Shown in pieces: positions 1-9,429 of a stretch of DNA of 64,000 nucleotides. The position numbers and the translations under genes are program-made. Positions within the stretch are counted from its first letter, which is position 1, and each line of letters opens with the position of its first letter. The stretch covers positions 310,001 to 374,000 of the forward strand of contig NZ_JAIUJY010000001.1 of the NCBI RefSeq assembly GCF_020166105.1, in the 5' to 3' direction. The notes below the pieces were generated by a model. It was given only the letters and a program-made list of their open reading frames with translations, did no database searches and was not told the DNA's origin. Source of the DNA: Blastococcus sp. LR1 (lineage in GTDB: Bacteria > Actinomycetota > Actinomycetes > Mycobacteriales > Geodermatophilaceae).

Positions 1-1145
<1,145 letters not shown>

Positions 1146-1150
1146 TCAGA

Positions 1151-1162
1151 GAGACGCGTCTC
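1151..1162. promoter_or_regulatory. 12-bp perfect palindrome in the aroG/MCP divergent region
   Basis: GAGACGCGTCTC is a perfect palindrome, upstream of both the leftward aroG and the rightward chemoreceptor gene. It could be an operator for either; no regulator is suggested by the sequence. The rest of this 229-bp gap holds nothing else I recognise. Confidence 0.25.
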
Positions 1163-1344
1163 ACCCGCGGATCCGACCCCCGGGCCCGCTTACAACGTGT
1201 AGTCGCTCTATCACTGTGCAACACCAGTCACATCTCATGACGAAGCGGTCACGAACGGTCGGTTCGGTACCGGATCAGCTTCGGCCTGCCGAGACAGCCT
1301 GAGAGCAGTGGCACCGGATCGCTGCAGTCGACGGAAGGCCGAAC

Positions 1345-3489
1345 ATGAGCTCGACGAACCTGCCCACCTGGGCGGTTGCTTCGCATTGGGGCATCCGCAC
1401 CAAGGTCGTCGCGCTCGCGGTGACGAGCGTCGCCGTCACGGGCGTCGCGATGGGCGGCGTCAGCGCGTGGCAGAGCCAGGGCTTCGCCGACGACGCCGCC
1501 CGCGACCTGGACGCCCTGGTCGCCGAGGACATCACCCGCACCGCCGACGGCGTCTACAACGTCGTCGCCACCCAGGGCGCCTCCACCTCGGCGAAGGTCG
1601 ACTCCGACCTCGCCGTCGCCCAGTACGTCGTCGGCCAGTCCGGCGGGATCCAGCTGGACCCGGGTACCTCCGTCGCCTGGGACGCGAAGAACCAGCTGAC
1701 CAGCGAGGTCACGCCGGTCACCATGCCCCGGATGCTCGCCGGCAGCCAGTGGCTCGGGAAGAACAGCGACGTCAACGCGGCGACGCCGGTCGTCGACACC
1801 ATCAAGGCGATGGTCGGTGGCACCGCGACCATCTTCCAGAAGACGCCGGAGGGGAACATGCTCCGCGTCGCCACCAACGTGGTGGCCGCCACCGGCGCGC
1901 GCGCCATCGGCACCTACATCCCCGCCGTGAACCCTGACGGCAAGCCCAACCCGGTCGTCTCCACCGTCAGCGGCGGCCAGACCTACCGCGGCAACGCGCT
2001 CGTCGTCGACTCCTGGTACGTCTCGGCGTACACGCCGATCCTCGGCCCCGCCGGCGACGTCATCGGCATGCTCTACGTCGGGCAGAAGCAGCAGAATCTC
2101 CCCGCTCTGCGGGAGAGCCTCGAGGCCACCGAGGTCGGCGACACGGGCCAGGTCGAGGTCTACGGCGGCACCGGCACGATCGCCGGCACCGTGCTCATCA
2201 GCCCCGGCGGCGCCCGTGACGGCGAGCCGATGCTGGAGGCGACCGACCGGGACGGCAAGCCCTACGTCCAGGAGATCCTCGACGCCGCGCTCGCCCTCGA
2301 GCCCGGCGCCCAGGCCACCGTCCGCTACATGGACCCCGAGGCCGGCGCCACCACGGCGCGCGTCTCCTACTTCAAGCCGTGGGACTGGGTGATCGTCACC
2401 GCCGCCCGGGACGCCGACTTCACCGGCCCCAAGGACGCCATGGCCGACGGCCGTTCCTCGATGGTGTGGGCGCTGGTCCTCGCGGCGGCCGTCATCGCGC
2501 TGATCGGTGGCGCCATCGCGCAGCTCATCGGTCGCCGGCTCACCAAGCCGCTGACCGATCTGCGGGACCGCATGGCCGAGATCGCCGACGGCGAGGGCGA
2601 CCTGACGCAGCGCATGGACGACTCGCGCGACGACGAGGTCGGCCAGCTCTCCGGCGCGTTCAACCGGTTCGTCGAGAAGGTGGCCTCCACCGTCCGCGAC
2701 ATCCACCGGTGCGCCCAGGAGGTGGCCGTCTCGGCCGCGGGTGTGTCCACCGTCGCCGACGGTCTGGCCACGCGCGCCACGCGCAGCCGCCAGCAGGCGC
2801 AGGGTGCCCACACCTCCGCCGCCGACATCAGCGCGAGCGTCTCCTCCGCTGCTGCCGGCGCCGAGGAGATGGGCGTCTCGATCACCGAGATCGCCCGCAG
2901 CGCCGCCGAGGCAGCCGAGGTCGGCCGTCAGGCAGCCTCGCTCGCCGAGAAGACCGAGTCGACGATCGCCGCCCTGGGCGCCAGCTCCGCGGAGATCGGC
3001 GACGTCGTCAAGGTGATCTCCGGGGTGGCCGAGCAGACCAACCTGCTCGCGCTGAACGCCACGATCGAGGCCGCCCGGGCCGGTGACGCGGGCAAGGGCT
3101 TCGCCGTCGTCGCCAACGAGGTCAAGGAGCTCGCCCAGGAGGCGGCCAAGGCCAGCGAGGAGATCGCGCAGCGGGTCCAGGGCATCCAGTCCGAGACGAC
3201 GGCCGCGGTGCGCTCCATCTCCCAGATCGCCGAGGTGGTCCGCTCGATCAACGACCACCAGACGACGATCGCCAGCGCCGTCGAGGAGCAGACGGCCACC
3301 ACCCGGGAGCTGACCCGCAGCGTGGCCACGGCCGCCGAGGGCGCCGGCACGGTGACCACCACGCTCACGGCGGTCAGCCGCGACGCCGAGGACAGCGCCA
3401 CCGACGTCGACCGCGCCCGGTCGTCGGCTCAGGAGCTGGACAGCCTGTCCAAGGAGCTCAACCGGCTGCTGTCGGTCTTCACCGTCTGA
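1345..3489 (+). CDS. Methyl-accepting chemotaxis protein with Cache-type sensor
   Basis: A membrane chemoreceptor of 714 residues that would signal to a CheA/CheW array. In order: short cytoplasmic N-terminus, first membrane helix (about 17-42), a periplasmic Cache-like sensor domain (about 50-365, with the YVGQKQQ segment typical of single-Cache receptors), second helix (about 372-396), HAMP domain, and a long coiled-coil signalling domain whose hairpin tip carries EQTNLLALNATIEAARAG near residues 563-580. The ATG is preceded by GACGGAAGG. It stands alone between unrelated genes and ends at a strong terminator. No other chemotaxis or flagellar gene lies in the window, so its array partners are elsewhere. 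The ligand cannot be read from sequence. Confidence 0.95.
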   Translation: MSSTNLPTWAVASHWGIRTKVVALAVTSVAVTGVAMGGVSAWQSQGFADDAARDLDALVAEDITRTADGVYNVVATQGASTSAKVDSDLAVAQYVVGQSGGIQLDPGTSVAWDAKNQLTSEVTPVTMPRMLAGSQWLGKNSDVNAATPVVDTIKAMVGGTATIFQKTPEGNMLRVATNVVAATGARAIGTYIPAVNPDGKPNPVVSTVSGGQTYRGNALVVDSWYVSAYTPILGPAGDVIGMLYVGQKQQNLPALRESLEATEVGDTGQVEVYGGTGTIAGTVLISPGGARDGEPMLEATDRDGKPYVQEILDAALALEPGAQATVRYMDPEAGATTARVSYFKPWDWVIVTAARDADFTGPKDAMADGRSSMVWALVLAAAVIALIGGAIAQLIGRRLTKPLTDLRDRMAEIADGEGDLTQRMDDSRDDEVGQLSGAFNRFVEKVASTVRDIHRCAQEVAVSAAGVSTVADGLATRATRSRQQAQGAHTSAADISASVSSAAAGAEEMGVSITEIARSAAEAAEVGRQAASLAEKTESTIAALGASSAEIGDVVKVISGVAEQTNLLALNATIEAARAGDAGKGFAVVANEVKELAQEAAKASEEIAQRVQGIQSETTAAVRSISQIAEVVRSINDHQTTIASAVEEQTATTRELTRSVATAAEGAGTVTTTLTAVSRDAEDSATDVDRARSSAQELDSLSKELNRLLSVFTV

Positions 3490-3502
3490 CAGCCAGCACC
3501 TG

Positions 3503-3537
3503 ACGAGGCCCCTTCCGGTATCCGGAAGGGGCCTCGT
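3503..3537. terminator. Intrinsic-type hairpin after the chemoreceptor gene
   Basis: A perfect 16-bp stem (3503-3518 with 3522-3537) around a 3-nt loop lies 14 bp after the chemoreceptor stop and 16 bp before the stop of the opposing gene, so it probably serves both. There is no U tract. Confidence 0.8.
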
Positions 3538-3552
3538 CCGCGTCGGGCGCGG

Positions 3553-4182
3553 TCACCCGGTGAGATCCCGGTCGGTCCTGATGTAGGGACCGGGCGAGGG
3601 ATCGCCCGCCGCGAGCCACGCCGAGACGCCCGCCGGATCCCGGCGGGCGAGCTCGTCGAGCAGCAGGGCGCGGACCTCGGCGGCGGGCCCCCGGTGCCGG
3701 GCCGAGCGGAGGTGGTCCTCGGTGACGAGCCACTCACGGACCAGCTCGTCGGTGGACAGCGTGCCCAGGAGCGCCCCGAGCTCGGTGACGTCCCGGATCG
3801 GCGTCGTCGGCTCGGCCGCGGTCGCGGCCTCGGCGGCCACGAACGACCCCACGACCAGCAGCACGAGGACGACGACGCCGCCCAGACCGCCGAGGGCCGG
3901 CAGCCCGGCGCCGAACGGGACGGCGAGCACGCCCGCCGCGGCGACGAGGACGACGATCCGGCGCGACCCCGCCTCCCGCGGGAAGTCCGGGTCCGCGGAC
4001 GCCACGGTCCCGGCCGCGAGCAGACCCAGCGCGGGCGCGGCGACCAGCATCACCATCCACGGCGTGACGACCGCGCCGACCAGGGCGGTCGCGACGAAGA
4101 GCGTTCCGCAGACGGCCCGGCCCGCCCGTGCGGCGGTCCGCCACGGCGTCGACCGCCCCGGCCGCGACGCGTCGGTGCTCAT
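3553..4182 (-). CDS. Hypothetical membrane protein, unknown function
   Basis: A 209-residue protein I do not recognise. The N-terminal half holds about four hydrophobic segments (about 22-45, 46-65, 74-95 and 96-118). The C-terminal half is soluble and contains conserved-looking stretches, LSTDELVREWLVTEDHL and LLLDELARRDPAGVSAWLAA, the latter resembling short helical segments in actinobacterial proteins of unknown function. It starts with ATG at 4182 and lies downstream of the STAS gene on the same strand, 66 bp after it, so the two may be cotranscribed. The coding call rests on length, third-position GC bias and sensible composition. Confidence 0.8.
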   Translation of the reverse strand: MSTDASRPGRSTPWRTAARAGRAVCGTLFVATALVGAVVTPWMVMLVAAPALGLLAAGTVASADPDFPREAGSRRIVVLVAAAGVLAVPFGAGLPALGGLGGVVVLVLLVVGSFVAAEAATAAEPTTPIRDVTELGALLGTLSTDELVREWLVTEDHLRSARHRGPAAEVRALLLDELARRDPAGVSAWLAAGDPSPGPYIRTDRDLTG

Positions 4183-4248
4183 GCGCCGACGACGAGCAGC
4201 CGGAGAAGGGAGGGCATGCAGAACTCCGTCCGTCGGTGGATCCGGCGG

Positions 4249-4674
4249 TCAGCCGAGGGGTGACCGCTGAGCGGCGCCGACGTCCGGCAGGCCCATCAGC
4301 GAGAGCAGCCGGCGGACGACGCGCGAGCTGTTCACCAGCGCCACGTCGGCCCCGAGTGCCGGCGTCAGGCCGTGGGTGTCGACGAAGGTGACCCGCGACA
4401 GGTCCACGGTGACCGGCCCCGGCCGGGTCGAGCGCACGTGGTCCAGCACCGCAGCGAACAGCTCCCCTCCGACGAGGTCGAGCTCACCGGCGACCACCAC
4501 CACCGGACCCGGGCGGTCCCACTCGATGTCGACGGTCAGTGCCGCCTGTTGCCCGTTCGGGATCGTGCCTCCGCAGGACTGCTGCGGAATCGCGGAGGGT
4601 CGCCACGCCCCGGGACGGCGGGTGGCGGTGGAACCGGCGCGGAGCCGCGGGAGCGGATGGGCGATCCGTGTCAT
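4249..4674 (-). CDS. STAS-domain protein, anti-sigma factor antagonist-like, altered phospho-site
   Basis: The 141-residue protein has a poorly conserved N-terminal extension (about 45 residues) followed by a STAS fold: a strand VVVVAGELDLVGGELF, then VTVDLSRVTFVDTHGLTPAL. In SpoIIAA/RsbV-type antagonists the loop reads D-S-[ST]-G and the serine is phosphorylated by the anti-sigma kinase. Here it reads D-T-H-G, so the acceptor would be threonine, or regulation by phosphorylation is changed. The ATG at 4674 is supported by a TAGCGT box 6 nt upstream. No anti-sigma kinase or sigma gene lies nearby, so the partner is unknown. Confidence 0.85.
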   Translation of the reverse strand: MTRIAHPLPRLRAGSTATRRPGAWRPSAIPQQSCGGTIPNGQQAALTVDIEWDRPGPVVVVAGELDLVGGELFAAVLDHVRSTRPGPVTVDLSRVTFVDTHGLTPALGADVALVNSSRVVRRLLSLMGLPDVGAAQRSPLG

Positions 4675-4680
4675 GCGTCG

Positions 4681-4686
4681 ACGCTA
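4681..4686 (-). promoter_or_regulatory. -10 box TAGCGT of the STAS gene, leaderless
   Basis: The box lies 6 nt before the ATG at 4674. It supports the long N-terminal extension as truly translated. Confidence 0.5.
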
Positions 4687-4775
4687 GGGCGGGAGGGCCG
4701 TGGTCCGGGAGTCCCGGAACCGGACGACAACCGGCTCGCCAGGTTGCCGGGTCCCGGCAGCCCGACGGGTTCCGC

Positions 4776-5984
4776 TCAGTCCGTGGTGAGCGGCGCTGCG
4801 GGCCAGTCCAGCAGTCTCGCGCCGGTGACGGCGACCATCAGCGGCAGCTGGTCGGCCGGGTCGGCAGGGTCGTAGCCGGTGAGCTCGCGGACCCGTTGGA
4901 GGCGGTAGGTCACCGCCCGCACGCTCAGGTGGAGCCGGCGGGCGGCCGACGCTGCGTTGCGGCCGTCGGCGAAGTAGGCCTCCACCGTCGCCACCAGCGG
5001 TTCGGGTCCGCCGCGCGCGTCGGACAGCGGGCCCAGCACGGTGCCGACCAGGTCCGCGATGGCCGCCTCGTCGCGCAGCAGGACCCGGTAGACCAGCAGA
5101 TCGCGGGCGTGGACCACGCGGTCGGGGAGGTCGAGCCGTTCGGCCACCTCGAGGGCGTCGACCGCCTCGCGGTAGGACCGCAGGACCCCTCGGGGTCCCG
5201 GGTGCGAGCGGCCCACCCCGGCTCGCCAGCGCGGCCGCCGAGTCAATCGGGCGACGGCCGCGCCGGCCGCCTCGGCGAGCGCATGGCCGTCGCCGCCGCG
5301 ACCATGCGCCCCGGCGGAGGAGATGATGCTCACCAGGCGGCCGTCCTTCGCCGCGACCAGGAGCCCACGGTCGCCGAAGCGCATCCTGGCGTCGCCCTCG
5401 AGCCACTTCGTCAGGTGCATGCCGGAGTCGGCTGGGCGATCGGTGGCCGCCACGGTCACGGTGTGGCTGCCCGTCAGCCCGAGCCCCAGCCGCTCGGCGC
5501 GCTCCACCAGGGACCCGACGTCCGACCGGCCGGTGAGCAGGTCGTCGACGAACTCCCGGCGGAACGCCTCCTCCCGGCGGACCACCTCGCGCTGGGCCTC
5601 CTCGTGGCCGGCCGCCAGCGCCGCGAGCGCCGTGTCGGCTCCCTGCCACACCGCCTCCCCCACCGCGACGAGCCCCGAGGACCCCAGCGGACGGCCGCGC
5701 GCGTCGGTGACGAGCTCCGGCAGGCGGGGCCAGAGCCGACGGGAGGCGGTCATGTAGAGGTCGACCAGTGCCGGGAGCGCGACACCCTGCTGTGCGGCCT
5801 CGGCGCCGAGGTCCCGGCAGCGGGCCTCCTCGGCGTCGGTGAGCCGCCGGCCGTGCACCGCCACCTCGACGAGCGCCGCCAGGTACCCCTCCAGCAGCGA
5901 CGCGGACAGGCCGTGCTCGCGGGCCGCTGCCTCGCCCACCTCGGTCACCACCGCCGACGACGGGACCTTCTGGCTGCGGCGCAC
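4776..5984 (-). CDS. PucR-type helix-turn-helix transcriptional regulator
   Basis: A 402-residue regulator. The C-terminal segment VEAYFADGRNAASAARRLHLSVRAVTYRLQRVRELTG is the PucR/CdaR helix-turn-helix in which a Y(F/L)..N......A..L..H.NT.(R)YRL pattern is typical; here the H.N is HLS. The first 150 residues form a helical region also seen in actinobacterial PucR regulators, and the middle is a degenerate GGDEF-like fold. The reading frame stays open far upstream but overlaps the exoribonuclease gene there, so I choose the GTG at 5984, preceded by GGGGAGCGGAAG; an in-frame GTG at 6011 is the alternative. The regulated genes are unknown; no catabolic operon adjoins it. Confidence 0.85.
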   Translation of the reverse strand: MRRSQKVPSSAVVTEVGEAAAREHGLSASLLEGYLAALVEVAVHGRRLTDAEEARCRDLGAEAAQQGVALPALVDLYMTASRRLWPRLPELVTDARGRPLGSSGLVAVGEAVWQGADTALAALAAGHEEAQREVVRREEAFRREFVDDLLTGRSDVGSLVERAERLGLGLTGSHTVTVAATDRPADSGMHLTKWLEGDARMRFGDRGLLVAAKDGRLVSIISSAGAHGRGGDGHALAEAAGAAVARLTRRPRWRAGVGRSHPGPRGVLRSYREAVDALEVAERLDLPDRVVHARDLLVYRVLLRDEAAIADLVGTVLGPLSDARGGPEPLVATVEAYFADGRNAASAARRLHLSVRAVTYRLQRVRELTGYDPADPADQLPLMVAVTGARLLDWPAAPLTTD

Positions 5985-6058
5985 CTCGCGCAGTCTTCCG
6001 CTCCCCGCCACGGGCGGCGAGGGGGACCCCGGGCGGAGCCGGCGGCCGTCCGCGGGAC

Positions 6059-6544
6059 TCACCCGCGGGCGGCCTCCATCACGTTCCAGCGCACGAGGTT
6101 GTAGCGCGCGTCGACCAGCGCGTCGTGGGTGCCCGGTGGCTTCGGCGGCAGGGCCGGCTGGCCGCGGTCGTCCCACCGCTGGCGCAGCTCGCGGGTGAAT
6201 CGCGGGATCGGCCGGGGCAGGGCGGGCATCGACCCCCAGAGCTGGCACAACGCCACGTGGTCGTAGGCGCCGAACCAGGCCCAGAGCTCGATCTCCTCGC
6301 CCGGGCCGGTGAGGAAGGCCAGCAGGTCCTCGCGGATCCGCTCCCGGCTGCGCCAGGCCTTGTCCGCCGGCGGAGGCAGCTGGTCGAGCACGTTGCGGCG
6401 CACCCACGGGATCGCCTTGCGCTCGTCGAACTGCGTGCTCACCGCGTAGAACTCCCGGCCGGCCTCGTCGACGACGCCGATGGAGACGAGGTCGATCGTG
6501 GTGCCGTCCTCGATGAACTCGGTGTCGTAGAAGAAGCGCCGCAC
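6059..6544 (-). CDS. 3'-5' exoribonuclease, Rv2179c family (DEDD fold)
   Basis: A 161-residue RNase T-like exoribonuclease. FFYDTEFIEDG supplies the first acidic pair, WAWFGAYDHVALCQLWG the second motif and GTHDALVDARYNLVRW the last His and Asp of the DEDDh site. It closely resembles M. tuberculosis Rv2179c, which acts on 3' overhangs of RNA. The GTG at 6544 gives the same N-terminus as that protein and lies 6 nt after a TACGTT box; a GTG two codons upstream (6550) is possible but would start at the box itself. It begins 2 bp after the RidA stop. Confidence 0.93.
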   Translation of the reverse strand: MRRFFYDTEFIEDGTTIDLVSIGVVDEAGREFYAVSTQFDERKAIPWVRRNVLDQLPPPADKAWRSRERIREDLLAFLTGPGEEIELWAWFGAYDHVALCQLWGSMPALPRPIPRFTRELRQRWDDRGQPALPPKPPGTHDALVDARYNLVRWNVMEAARG

Positions 6545-6546
6545 GC

Positions 6547-6984
6547 TCACAACGTAGCCGCGCCGTCCGGCGGCCCCGGGTCCTCCCAGGTGTCGCGGAC
6601 GGCCACCGCCTCCACCTCGACCAGCTGGTCCGGGTGCGCCAGCACGGTGACGCCGACCAGCGTGCTCGGTGCCAGGTGCGCGCCGAGCGCCTCGCGCACT
6701 CCCTGCCCGGCGGTCAGGAGTTCGCCCCGGTCAGCGGTGACGACGTAGACCGTCGTCCGGAGGATGTCGCCGAGCCCCGCCACGGCCGCCTCCAGCGCCG
6801 CCGCCAGGTTGGTCATCACCTGGCGCGTCTGGCCGCGGACGTCGCCGACGGCCACCGTCGAGCCGTCCGCGCCGAGCGGTCCGGCACCGGCGGTGAAGAC
6901 CAGCCGCCCGGGGTCGGTCACCGCCGCGTGGGCGCACGGCGAGGAGTCGGTCAGGCCCGGCGGGCGCACCAGCTCGATGGTCAC
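6547..6984 (-). CDS. RidA (YjgF/YER057c/UK114) family protein
   Basis: Members of this family hydrolyse reactive enamine/imine intermediates made by PLP enzymes, or take part in side pathways. The 145 residues show the family pattern: VFTAGAGPLGADGS, a central QTRQVMTNLAAALEAAVAGLGDILRTTVYV and C-terminal ARP-like LAHPDQLVEVEAVAV. The arginine of the usual R-[VT]-E binding segment is not evident (HPDQLVEVEAV), so it may belong to a non-deaminase branch. Start taken at GTG 6984 (VTIELVRPPGL), the family's usual N-terminus; GTG 7002 would add six residues. It lies directly upstream of the exoribonuclease on the same strand. Confidence 0.88.
   Translation of the reverse strand: MTIELVRPPGLTDSSPCAHAAVTDPGRLVFTAGAGPLGADGSTVAVGDVRGQTRQVMTNLAAALEAAVAGLGDILRTTVYVVTADRGELLTAGQGVREALGAHLAPSTLVGVTVLAHPDQLVEVEAVAVRDTWEDPGPPDGAATL
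6551..6556 (-). promoter_or_regulatory. -10 box TACGTT of the exoribonuclease gene, leaderless
   Basis: The box is 6 nt before GTG 6544 and covers the last codons of ridA around 6551-6556, so this gene probably has its own start inside the preceding gene. Confidence 0.45.
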
Positions 6985-7029
6985 GAGTCGATCATGGGCC
7001 ACCGGCGGGCCGGTGTCGTCCGGAGCCGG

Positions 7030-8319
7030 TCAGACCGGGGTGACCGGCGCCTGCTCCTCCGACCCGTGCACCGCGCGGGCCCGGCGCTCCCGCTGCCGGT
7101 CGAGCCAGTGGATGACCGGACCGGCCGTCGCGCCGTGCAGGACCACCGAGCCGACCACCACCAGCACCGTCACGCGCCACAGCTGCTCGGCGCCGGGGAT
7201 GTCGGCCTGGCTCAGCCCGTAGGCGAGGTAGTACAGCGAGCCGATGCCGCGGACACCGAAGAACGACACGACCCACCGCTCCCGCGACCCGGTGGAGCTG
7301 CCGAGGAAGGCCAGCTGCCCGGCCAGCGGCCGGACCACGAGCAGGAAGACGGCGGCGAGCACGAACTCCCGCCAGCCGACGCCGGCCAGGATCCCGCGGG
7401 CCACCGCGCCGCCGACGAGCAGCAGCAGGACGACGGTCAGCAGCCGCTCGAGCTGCTCCACCTGGGCGTGCAGCACCTGGTGCCGGTCGTGCGTCCGCTC
7501 CGCCGCCCGGATGGTCAGCGCACACACGAAGACGGCGATGAACCCGTAGCCCTCGATGAGCTCCGCGACCCCGTAGGCCAGGAAGATCCCGCTCAGGGCC
7601 ACGAACCCCTCGGCCCGCTCGGCCAGGTGCGCCCGTTCCGCGGAACGGGAGAAGAAGAGCGTCCGCAGCACCCAGCCCATGGCTGCCCCGGCACCCACGC
7701 CGGCGGCGGTCCGCCAGGCGACGTCGAGCGCCAGCCACTCCCCCAGCCAGCCCGCCGGCGCGAGCCCCGCCGTCGCGACGGCGATCGCCGCATAGGTGAA
7801 GGGGAAGGCCAGGCCGTCGTTGAGGCCGGCCTCCGAGGTGAGGGCGAAGCGCGCCTCGTCCTCGCTCTCCTCGTCGTCGGTCGGCTCGCCCACCTGCACC
7901 TCGGTGGCCAGCACCGGGTCGGTGGGGGCCAGCGCAGCGCCGAGCAGGATCGCGGCCGCGGCGCCGAGCCCGAGCAGCCAGCTCCCGAGGAAGGCGGTGG
8001 CGAGGACCGTCACAGGCATGGTGACGGCCAGCAGCCGCCAGGTCGAACCCCAGGCCCGCCATCCGAGCGGCCGGTCCAGCGCGAGGCCGGCGCCCATGAG
8101 GCTCACGATCACGACGAGCTCGGTGAGATGCGCGGTCGCCGTCCCGTGCGCGATCGGATCGGGCGCGGGGAGGTCGGGCAGGACCGCGAACGTGAGGACG
8201 CCGAGTCCGACGAAGACCATCGGCATCGACAGCGGCGCGCGGCTCACCAGCCGGGGCAGCAGCGCAGCGAGCAGGGTTGCGGCACCCGCTGCCGCATAGG
8301 CAGCTCCGGTCGGGTCCAC
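7030..8319 (-). CDS. Cation:proton antiporter, CPA1/NhaP-like
   Basis: A 429-residue integral membrane protein with about 12 hydrophobic helices. Ion-site motifs are visible: APTDPVLA in the helix corresponding to the TM4 region, and SEAGLNDGLAFPF carrying the Asn-Asp pair typical of electroneutral CPA1 exchangers. A conserved arginine follows in VVSFFGVRGIGSLYYL. The substrate is likely Na+ or K+ against H+. It has no long cytoplasmic tail. The start is GTG 8319 (MDPTGAAYAAAG). It lies 28 bp upstream of the RidA reading region on the same strand and 90 bp after the SDR gene, with a terminator hairpin between them. Confidence 0.92.
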   Translation of the reverse strand: MDPTGAAYAAAGAATLLAALLPRLVSRAPLSMPMVFVGLGVLTFAVLPDLPAPDPIAHGTATAHLTELVVIVSLMGAGLALDRPLGWRAWGSTWRLLAVTMPVTVLATAFLGSWLLGLGAAAAILLGAALAPTDPVLATEVQVGEPTDDEESEDEARFALTSEAGLNDGLAFPFTYAAIAVATAGLAPAGWLGEWLALDVAWRTAAGVGAGAAMGWVLRTLFFSRSAERAHLAERAEGFVALSGIFLAYGVAELIEGYGFIAVFVCALTIRAAERTHDRHQVLHAQVEQLERLLTVVLLLLVGGAVARGILAGVGWREFVLAAVFLLVVRPLAGQLAFLGSSTGSRERWVVSFFGVRGIGSLYYLAYGLSQADIPGAEQLWRVTVLVVVGSVVLHGATAGPVIHWLDRQRERRARAVHGSEEQAPVTPV

Positions 8320-8364
8320 GCGTCAGGGCTGCCGGGAATCGGTCACGCGGTCAGTGTCCGCGAT

Positions 8365-8398
8365 GCGTCCCGCCACCGCCCGGGCAGCGGCGGGACGC
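8365..8398 (-). terminator. Hairpin after the SDR gene
   Basis: A perfect 10-bp stem (8365-8374 with 8389-8398) closes a 14-nt loop just downstream of the SDR stop at 8410, separating it from the antiporter gene. No U tract. Confidence 0.55.
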
Positions 8399-8409
8399 CG
8401 TGCCGACGG

Positions 8410-9324
8410 TCAGGCGGCGCCCTTCGCGCGTCCGCCGACGGAGTTGGGCCCGAACTCGCGACCGTTGAGCGCCTCGATGTCGCGCTCCAGCTGCGGCACC
8501 TTCTTGGCCGCGGCCAGCATCATCACCTTCTCCGAGACGGCCCCGGTGACCAGCTGGCGCAGCGCGGCGACGGTGCCGACCGAGCGCGGCACGAAGACGC
8601 GGCGGCCGCGGGTCTCCAGGTTGTCCAGGAGCGCCTCGGCGCAGATCTCCACCGAGGTGAAGGCCCCCAGGGGTCCGGGGAGCTGGCTGCGGACCTCCTT
8701 GAACGTCGGCAGCGCCTCCTCGGTGTCGCGGACCATGTCGGTGTCGATCCAGGTGGGGTGGGCACTGGCCACGGTCACGCCGCGGTGCGCCACCTCGAGA
8801 CGCAGCACGTCGCCGAAGCGCTCGACACCGGCCTTCGACGCGCAGTAGGCGCTCATGCCCGGCAGCACCGTGAAGGCGCCGGCGGAGCTGATCAGCAGCA
8901 CGTGCCCCTTGCGCTTGGCGACCTCGGGCAGCGCCGCGTGCGCGGTGAGCATGGTGCCGATCAGGTTGACCTCGATCGTGCGCGCCAGAGCGTGCGCGGA
9001 GCTGGTCATGACCGTCGTCAGCGGGGCGATGCCCGCGTTCGCCACGACGATGTCGAGCCCGCCGAACGTGTCGACCGTCCGCTGCACGGCGGCGGCCAGC
9101 GCCTCGGGGTCGGTGACGTCGGCCTCCACCCAGAGGTGCTCGGGACCGAGCTCGTCGGCGACCTTCGCCAGCTCCTGCGGCTCCAGGCCGACCAGGGCGA
9201 CGCGCGCCCCCCGGGCGGCGGCCTTCCGCGCCAGCGCCGCACCGATCCCTCGCGCGGCACCGGTGACGAGGACCGACTTGCCCGCCAGGGGAGTTCGCTT
9301 GCGCTTGCCGAATCCAGCCGCCAT
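8410..9324 (-). CDS. Short-chain dehydrogenase/reductase (SDR)
   Basis: A 304-residue classical SDR that would oxidise an alcohol or reduce a ketone with NAD(P). Seen: nucleotide motif TGAARGIG near residue 20, NAGI, catalytic Ser in LLISSAG and the YCASK active site, followed by a C-terminal extension of about 60 residues with EKVMMLAAAKKVPQLERDI. The ATG at 9324 follows CTGAGGAGC. It is transcribed away from a Baeyer-Villiger monooxygenase across a 105-bp promoter region with a palindromic operator. That arrangement fits a pathway in which an alcohol is oxidised to a ketone that the monooxygenase converts to an ester. Substrate unknown; resembles the mycobacterial mymA locus in content. Confidence 0.93.
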   Translation of the reverse strand: MAAGFGKRKRTPLAGKSVLVTGAARGIGAALARKAAARGARVALVGLEPQELAKVADELGPEHLWVEADVTDPEALAAAVQRTVDTFGGLDIVVANAGIAPLTTVMTSSAHALARTIEVNLIGTMLTAHAALPEVAKRKGHVLLISSAGAFTVLPGMSAYCASKAGVERFGDVLRLEVAHRGVTVASAHPTWIDTDMVRDTEEALPTFKEVRSQLPGPLGAFTSVEICAEALLDNLETRGRRVFVPRSVGTVAALRQLVTGAVSEKVMMLAAAKKVPQLERDIEALNGREFGPNSVGGRAKGAA

Positions 9325-9356
9325 GGGGGCGCTCCTCAGGGGTCGTCGCGCTCGAA

Positions 9357-9386
9357 TTGAGCACTGCTTCCCAGCCGTTGTAGCTT
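9357..9386 (+). promoter_or_regulatory. Promoter of the monooxygenase operon
   Basis: A -35-like TTGAGC (9357-9362) and a -10 box TAGCTT (9381-9386) are spaced 18 bp apart. The -10 box overlaps the left end of the palindromic operator, so repressor binding would block initiation. Confidence 0.5.
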
Positions 9387-9406
9387 GTTGAGCGTTGCTC
9401 AGCAAG
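9384..9406. promoter_or_regulatory. Palindromic operator, probable TetR site
   Basis: The 10-bp arms CTTGTTGAGC and GCTCAGCAAG are inverted repeats (9 of 10 match) around GTT. A weaker related element, TTGAGC-ACT-GCTT, lies at 9357-9369. The gene for a TetR regulator ends the operon that starts here, so autoregulation of both divergent units is the simple reading. Confidence 0.6.
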
Positions 9407-9429
9407 CCGGAGGAGAGGAGTAGACCGAG

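Noticed and set aside
5985-6407. Longer N-terminus for the PucR regulator
   Set aside because: The extension overlaps the exoribonuclease gene, whose domains are certain, and has arginine/alanine-rich antisense-like composition.
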